From a virus, in the IMG/VR virus record IMGVR_UViG_3300045738_001537, positions 1-22,667 of that record: DNA of 22,667 bases. The stretch is one strand, 5' to 3'. Position numbers and translations under genes: made by a program. Of the stretch, positions 14,107-20,500 are shown piece by piece; position 1 is the first letter of the stretch; every line of letters begins with the position of its first letter. Below the pieces are notes generated by a model, which did not search any database, was not told the DNA's origin, and worked only from the letters and a program-made list of their open reading frames with translations.

Positions 14107-14113
14107 GTGTAAT
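14107..14113 (+). promoter_or_regulatory. Putative promoter element GTGTAAT before the tail-fibre operon
   Basis: GTGTAATTCCATGTAATATG holds TGTAAT twice and ends at the start codon at 14124. It lies downstream of the second terminator, so a new promoter is needed here. No Shine-Dalgarno site is present; the predicted leader would be only a few bases. Confidence 0.5.
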
Positions 14114-14123
14114 TCCATGTAAT

Positions 14124-14501
14124 ATGGCAACTAGCTACGATTTTACCGTTACACAAGGTTCAGAGCTTGATGTTCAGCTTAAAGTTACCGACGAGAATGG
14201 GGTGGCTCTAAATCTCAGTGGTTTTGACGTTAGGGGTTCCGTAAAATATAAATACGGTGATACGGGTTCTTTGATTGATTTGGATCCAGTTATAGCTACG
14301 GGAACAGATGGTGACGGTTATGCAAGTGGTTTAATTGACGTTTTTTTAAGTGGGGTACAAACTAAAACATTACCAGTAACTGACGCTCTATACGATGTGG
14401 AAAGGTTTCATTCTGGGTTAGGGGAAGCGTCTCCTAGCGTTATAAAACTAATGAAAGGTAAATTTAGCATCTATCCCGAAGTAACAACAGCGACATCTTA
14501 A
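14124..14501 (+). CDS. Small beta-sandwich-like virion protein, 125 aa
   Basis: The protein starts ATSYDFTVTQGSELDVQLKV and alternates short strands: NLSGFDVRGSVKYKYG, GYASGLIDVFLSG, LPVTDALYDVERF and a final LMKGKFSIYPEVTT. The pattern (early strand, L.GF.vrg.vky, then T..LP...a.YDVE, then ..kLm.GkfsI.PEVT) is one I associate with small phage structural proteins encoded near tail-fibre genes, probably an Ig-like fold that may join the fibre or baseplate. I cannot name the family firmly. It has its own promoter-like element and its stop overlaps the Shine-Dalgarno site of the fibre gene, so the two are probably co-expressed. Confidence 0.7.
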   Translation: MATSYDFTVTQGSELDVQLKVTDENGVALNLSGFDVRGSVKYKYGDTGSLIDLDPVIATGTDGDGYASGLIDVFLSGVQTKTLPVTDALYDVERFHSGLGEASPSVIKLMKGKFSIYPEVTTATS

Positions 14502-14511
14502 GGAATAGATT

Positions 14512-17500
14512 ATGCCGGTATCAGTTAATGTAACAGTTCCATCGAAAGTCACGACTTCGGTTTTCGCAGAGTCTACTAAGACCAGTTCGAGCATTACTAT
14601 TGGCAGACAAGGACCTCCCGGTGCAGGGTTTATAAATGTAGACACTAACTCTAAATGGGGCGTCACCAAGTCCGTTAGACCAACTTCCTCAGGGGTATAC
14701 GATTTAGGAACAGCTTATTACCCGTTTAATGATTTTCATTCTCAAAACGGAAATTTCTATGGAGATTTAAATATACAAGGTAACGTTAGTATAACTGGAA
14801 GTCTTGGTTTAAGTGGTAATTTTATTATAGGGGACGATACCACGGATAGTATAACAACTAGAGGAGACTTGTTTGTGGAGGATGATGCGTTTTTCTCCGA
14901 TAACGTTAATATAACCGGTAATTTAACAACCAGAAACGTTTACCCTGAGACAACTACTAATTACAATTTAGGTTCAGCTACAAAAAAATGGGATAATATT
15001 TACGCCAAAACAGTTCATATTGATGGAAGCACTTTGGTGATGGGTACAGAAGGAGCCCAAGTAAAAGTAGTTAGCAACAGGCTTCAATTTCAAGGCAACA
15101 CAGCAAGTGATGGTGCATATTTTGTAGGCGATACGTATATTGACGCGGGAACGCTTTTTACTCAAAAAGCTTTCGGCCCACAATTTAAAATACTTAATAC
15201 TAATTCCACAAATAGGTATGAATTTGAATTAGATGATAATGGGCACCTTAACATCACGGGAAATTTAAATGGAAATGTAAAGTTTGCAAACGATATCCTA
15301 CCCGCATCTAATGGAGCAAATATAGGAGACGGTTCTTCAAAGTGGAATTATTTGTATTCAGTTTCTGGATACATAGATAAACTAGCAGTAGGCACCTCGG
15401 ATACCACTAAGACGCTCACGGTAGGAGGAGATACAAAAATTTTTGGTGACGTCGACATATACGACGAAAATAATACGACCAACAAAATAGTTGCAATATA
15501 CGACAATATTGACGAAGGAAGAATAGACATAAAAAATGCAAACTCCACGACGATAAGGTTGGCGAGCAATTCCAATAGTTATTTTTTAAATGGCAACATA
15601 GGTATCGGTGAAGCCAACCCATCAGTAAAATTAGACATAAATTCAAACGACGCAATAAAGATTCCCGTAGGAACAACCTTGCAGAGGCCAGCAACTCCAG
15701 CGGACGGAATGGTCAGGCTAAATTCAACGGAATGCATAAATGGAATAGGGAAATACGAAGGTTATAATGACGGTCAATGGAGATCATTGGAAGGGGTCGT
15801 AGATCTCGATTGTGATACCTACGTGACCACTGAGAAAACATCGGATGACGATAAGTTATACTTTTATACTTCCGGAATAGAAAGAGCTACCGTAAGCAAG
15901 CAGGGAGATGTTTATATAGCAAACGACCTTACTGTATCTGGAGACTTAAGCGTAAGCGGTAATTTTAATTTAGGAGACTCGACAACCGACAAAATAACAA
16001 CTCAGGGTGATTTGTTTGTTTTGGATGATGCATTTTTTGGAGATTCAGTAACTATAACTGGGGATCTTACATCGAGGAATGTTTATCCGGCAGCTAGCGG
16101 TCTATATAATTTAGGAAGCGAGAGTCTAAAGTGGGGCCAAGTTTATGCGAAAACAGGTAATTTTGATGGAGGCACCATCAATCTAGGAGTGGACGGAGCA
16201 AGAATTGTTACCTCCTCTAATGGAAATATAAATATGGTTGGAGAAGATGGGGTGACTTCAGAAGGTCTCAGGCCCAGTCCAAGCATAAAAGGAAATGTAT
16301 ACGTAGAGACAGGTGCGTATATTACCGGCAGCCTAAACGTAGCAGAAGACGCAACTATAAGCGGAAGTATTTACACGGACGGAACCGTAACAGCTTCGAC
16401 GCCAACTCAAAACGGCCATTTAACGACGAAGTCTTATGTGGATTCCGCAGATAGTACTTTAACGACTAATCTAGCGGCAACGGGAAGTAACCTTGAAGCG
16501 CAGATAACTAACAACGATGCCGATTTGTCAGCCCTGCAAACGGCTACTGGAAGTCTACAGACTCAGGTCACAAGTAATGACGGAGATATAACTGACTTAA
16601 ACACTAAGGTTACAGATTTGAGCGGCGACGCTGTGTTTACGACTGGGGATCAAACTATAGCAGGCAACAAAACTTTTTCAGACGACGCAGTTTTTAGTAG
16701 CGGCGTAACGATATTAGGCGCTCTTGGAGTAAGTGGGAATTTCACATTAGGAGATAGCACAACAGACAGCATAACAACAAGAGGCGATTTATTTGTGGAA
16801 GACGACGCCGTATTTAGCGACGATATAACTGTTACCGGTAACGCGCGCTTCGTTGGCAACATTGGCATAGGTGTAGGGTCGGCGACCCCTAGCGCTCATT
16901 TAGAATTAGGCTCTGACGGAGGATCTGCAAGATATATAAGATATAAGGATACAGCCGGTTCCCCTACTAAATATAATTTCGAACTAGGAGTTCAAAGAGT
17001 CGACCAGTCTTGGTCGGTAACTCCCTCAACGGCTGCTGGAGGAAGCACGTTCAGTTCTCCTGCGTTAGTGGTGAAGAATACCGGAAATGTAGGTGTAGGT
17101 ACATCAAGTCCTACTAGAAAATTTCAAGTTGAGTCATCCAGTAATCAAATCAAGCTGACTGACACCGGCCAAAGCGGATCTAGTAATCGACACGCTATAT
17201 TTAATTTTAGTGATTCAAGCGACAATTCATTGGATATTCTTACAGCTTATACTGGGGGGACGGCTAACAAAATAACATTATCGCCAGCCGGTTCGGTAGC
17301 AATGACTTTGCTGCAAGGAGGTAAGGTTGGTATAGGAGTTGATGTTCCCACACAAACGCTTCATGTCGATGGTAATTTACGTTTAACAGGCGCGATATAC
17401 GATACAAATAATTCTGCCGGTACCAACGGTCAAATTTTAATATCTACTGGATCAGCTATAGATTGGAAATCTTTGAGTGAGATAACCGGTGTCGATGGAA

Positions 17501-20500
17501 CTGGTACGGCAAACTATATTCCTAAATGGAGTGATACAGACACTATTGGAAATTCTATTATATATGACGATGGAACAAAAGTTGGTATAGGTAGTGCTTC
17601 ACCATCATATAGACTGGATGTACAGGATTCTTCAGATGCGACTTTCAGATTACAGGCGGGATCAACATCAGACGCTACAATACGGTTAGATCAAGATGGT
17701 ACCCAACAAGCCACTATTGGTTATGATCATAGCAGTTCTTTATTAAAGTTAAATAATAATAGTAATTTCGGAGGAACCGACCATTTAGTAATCAACTCGG
17801 ACGGCAATATCGGCTTGGGTACAACAACCCCAAGTGTTCAGTTACAAACAACCGGTGACGTTATAGTCGGAGGAAACCTTACTGTTTCCGGAACTACATT
17901 TACCGTCGATACGTCCAACGTTCTTGTCGAGGATCCAGTTCTCTTGCTCGCCAAGAATCAAACAGGCGGAGCAGCCTTGGATGCTGGGTTCATTGTTGAA
18001 CGTGGCTCCGACCAAAACGTTGGTTTCATTTGGGATGAATCCTCGGATCATTTTACATTCATCAACACGAACGAAATCGCGGATGATAACGACATTACTA
18101 TAGCCAGCTATGCAAATATAAAAGCCGCAAACGCTATAGTGGCAGACCTGACTTCCTCTAATGGTTATTTTGATTGGACGCGGAATTCAACTGGAGTAGC
18201 TGCCAAGATAACTCAATCCGGGACAGGAGACATTTTAAACTTATTTGACGGAGCTTCTAATATTCTTTCTGTCTTGGATGGCGGTAATATAAAAGCAACT
18301 GGAAATTTTGGTATAGGTACGGACCCAAGCTTAATTAAAAGCATAAACATTTTAAGGTCTGGTGGCTCTAATATAACAACGGATTCCTATGGGCTTCATA
18401 TTTCTAATACCCAAATAAGTGTTGCAGCTAATTTAGATAAATATGGAATTAGGGTAGATAGCTCTGGAAACACTTGGTCTGGGAGTAGTTCGAATTCTTA
18501 CGGAATATACGTGAACAGTTCGACAGGATCGGCAACTACAAATTATGGACTCTATGTGTCCGTTGCTGGAGGATGGGTTAATAACGATATTGGTTTATAC
18601 GTGACTGGTGAAGATAGAAACTATTTTTCCGGTAACGTCGGAATAGGAACAACTGCGCCGACATACAAACTTCAAGTAGTTGGAACTAGTCATTTTAGCA
18701 GCAAGCTAATAGCGGCTGGTAGCGTTGGTATAGGAGTAACTAATCCTTCAGTTTCTCTTGAAGTTGTAGGAACAGATGCAATTAGAGTTCCCGTAGGTAC
18801 CGACGCACAAAGACCAACACCGGCGGATGGTATGGTCCGTTTGAATACCGACAGTAATCAGTTTGAGGGTTATAGCAGTAGCAATTGGCAGGGTCTAGGA
18901 GGCGTTATAGACGTAGACCAAGATACCTACGTTAGTACAGAAAAAACCACCGATGACGATACTTTGTTTTTCTATACGTCTGGAATAGAAAGGGCAAAGA
19001 TTGATAAATCGGGAAATACTTTTGTTGCCGGAGACCTAACTATTTCAGGAAGCCTTGCGGTAAGCGGGGACTTTACATTAGGAGACACAACAACCGACAG
19101 GATAACTACGAGAGGCGATCTTTATGTCGAAGATGACGCTTTCTTCGCTGATGCTGTTGAAATAACCGGAAGTTTAACTGTAGATGGTACAGCTTCCGCA
19201 GCTACCCCGACTCAAAACGGACACCTAACTACAAAGCTTTATGTAGACTCTGCTGATAATACGCTAACTACTAATTTAGCGACTTCAGGAACTACCCTAC
19301 AAAATCAGATCACTAGTAACGATTCCGACATAACGGCGTTAAATACCGCGACTGGAAGCCTGCAGACTCAAGTTACGAGCAACGACTCTGACATCTCTAC
19401 GTTAACCACGAATCTCGCTGCAACCGGTAGCAACCTGCAGACTCAAATTACTAGTAACGACGGCGACGTATCAGCTTTACAGACGGCTACTGGAAGCTTG
19501 CAAACGCAGGTCTCTAGTAACGATACCGATATTGCGACTATCAATACTAACATTACCAGTCTTAGTGGCGATGCCGTTTTGTTAGCCGGAAATCAAACTA
19601 TAGCGGGCGATAAAACTTTTTCAGATGACGTAACGATATTGGGTGATCTAGCTGTAAGCGGCGACTTCACTCTAGGAGATGCAACGACCGACAGGATAAC
19701 CACCAGAGGTGATCTCTATGTTGAAGACGACGCGGTATTTAGTGATACCATAAGTGTTACCGGTGTTGCGCATTTTGCTGCAAACGTTGGCATCGGTACA
19801 GCTTCTCCTTCTGTGGCTTTGGATATTTCAACTACCGACGCCATTAAGATTCCGGTCGGTACAACAGCCCAAAGACCAGCGACTGTTGATGGTTTGATGC
19901 GCCTCAATACCACCACTAATCAATTTGAAGGATATCAAAATAGCAACTGGCAGGGACTTGGTGGAGTAATCGATGTCGATCAGGATACTTACGTCAGCAC
20001 AGAGAAGACTTCTGATGATGATACATTATTCTTTTATACTGCGGGTTCAGAAAGAGCGCGTTTAACGTCAGCAGGTCTCTTCGGCATTGGAACTACTAGT
20101 CCTAATCAAAAATTAGATGTAAATGGAGCTGTCGTAATATCGCCTAATACTGATGGCAAAGACACTCACCATTTTACGACCAATGCGTCTAATGATGGTC
20201 GTTACCTAATCAAATCTAACACGACAACTAAAGTTGATATACAAGCAAATGGAAGTTCATACTTTACTGGAGGAAACGTCGGCATCGGGACCGCTACACC
20301 GTATTCACAATTAACTGTTGGATCAAGTAGTTCGGATGGACGCTTACAGATATTGGGTGACGCAAATCCTTCTAGTGGAGATGGTCTTGAGATAGGTAGC
20401 AATGCTACAGATGGTACTATTGTTTCTTACGATAGAACAAACAGTCATTACAAAGGATTTAGATTTAACGCATCAGATTTTAGAGTTGATATTAGTGGTA

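Larger units (their letters stand above)
14812..19764 (+). repeat. Five-copy 36-residue LGD-TTD-ITTRGDL module
   Basis: Ungapped copies occupy 14812-14919, 15955-16062, 16732-16839, 19063-19170 and 19657-19764, each exactly 108 bases. Each reads as S-G-(N/D)-F-x-(L/I)-G-D-x-T-T-D-x-I-T-T-(R/Q)-G-D-L-(F/Y)-V, then an acidic D-D-A pair and an ITG- or VTG-type ending. The repeats are in the same frame and order as the fibre protein. Confidence 0.9.
15601..20088 (+). repeat. Three-copy IPVGT-QRP-DG-RLN cassette
   Basis: Long related cassettes lie at about 15601-15954, 18727-19062 and 19789-20088. Each runs from a GIG unit through (I/V)PVGT..QRP.T, an RLN strand, a W-containing EGY...NWQGLGGV segment, DTYV(S/T)TEKT and a FYT.G.ERA end. 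Copies one and two lead directly into a 36-residue LGD module; copy three leads into another GIG unit. Copy one has extra residues and two cysteines (ECINGIGKYEG; DLDCDTY). Confidence 0.85.

Noticed and set aside
17842-18051. Minus-strand frames inside the fibre duplicates (also 21073-21300)
   Set aside because: They are antisense shadows of the repeated fibre unit; the silent changes between copies preserve the plus-strand protein, not these.
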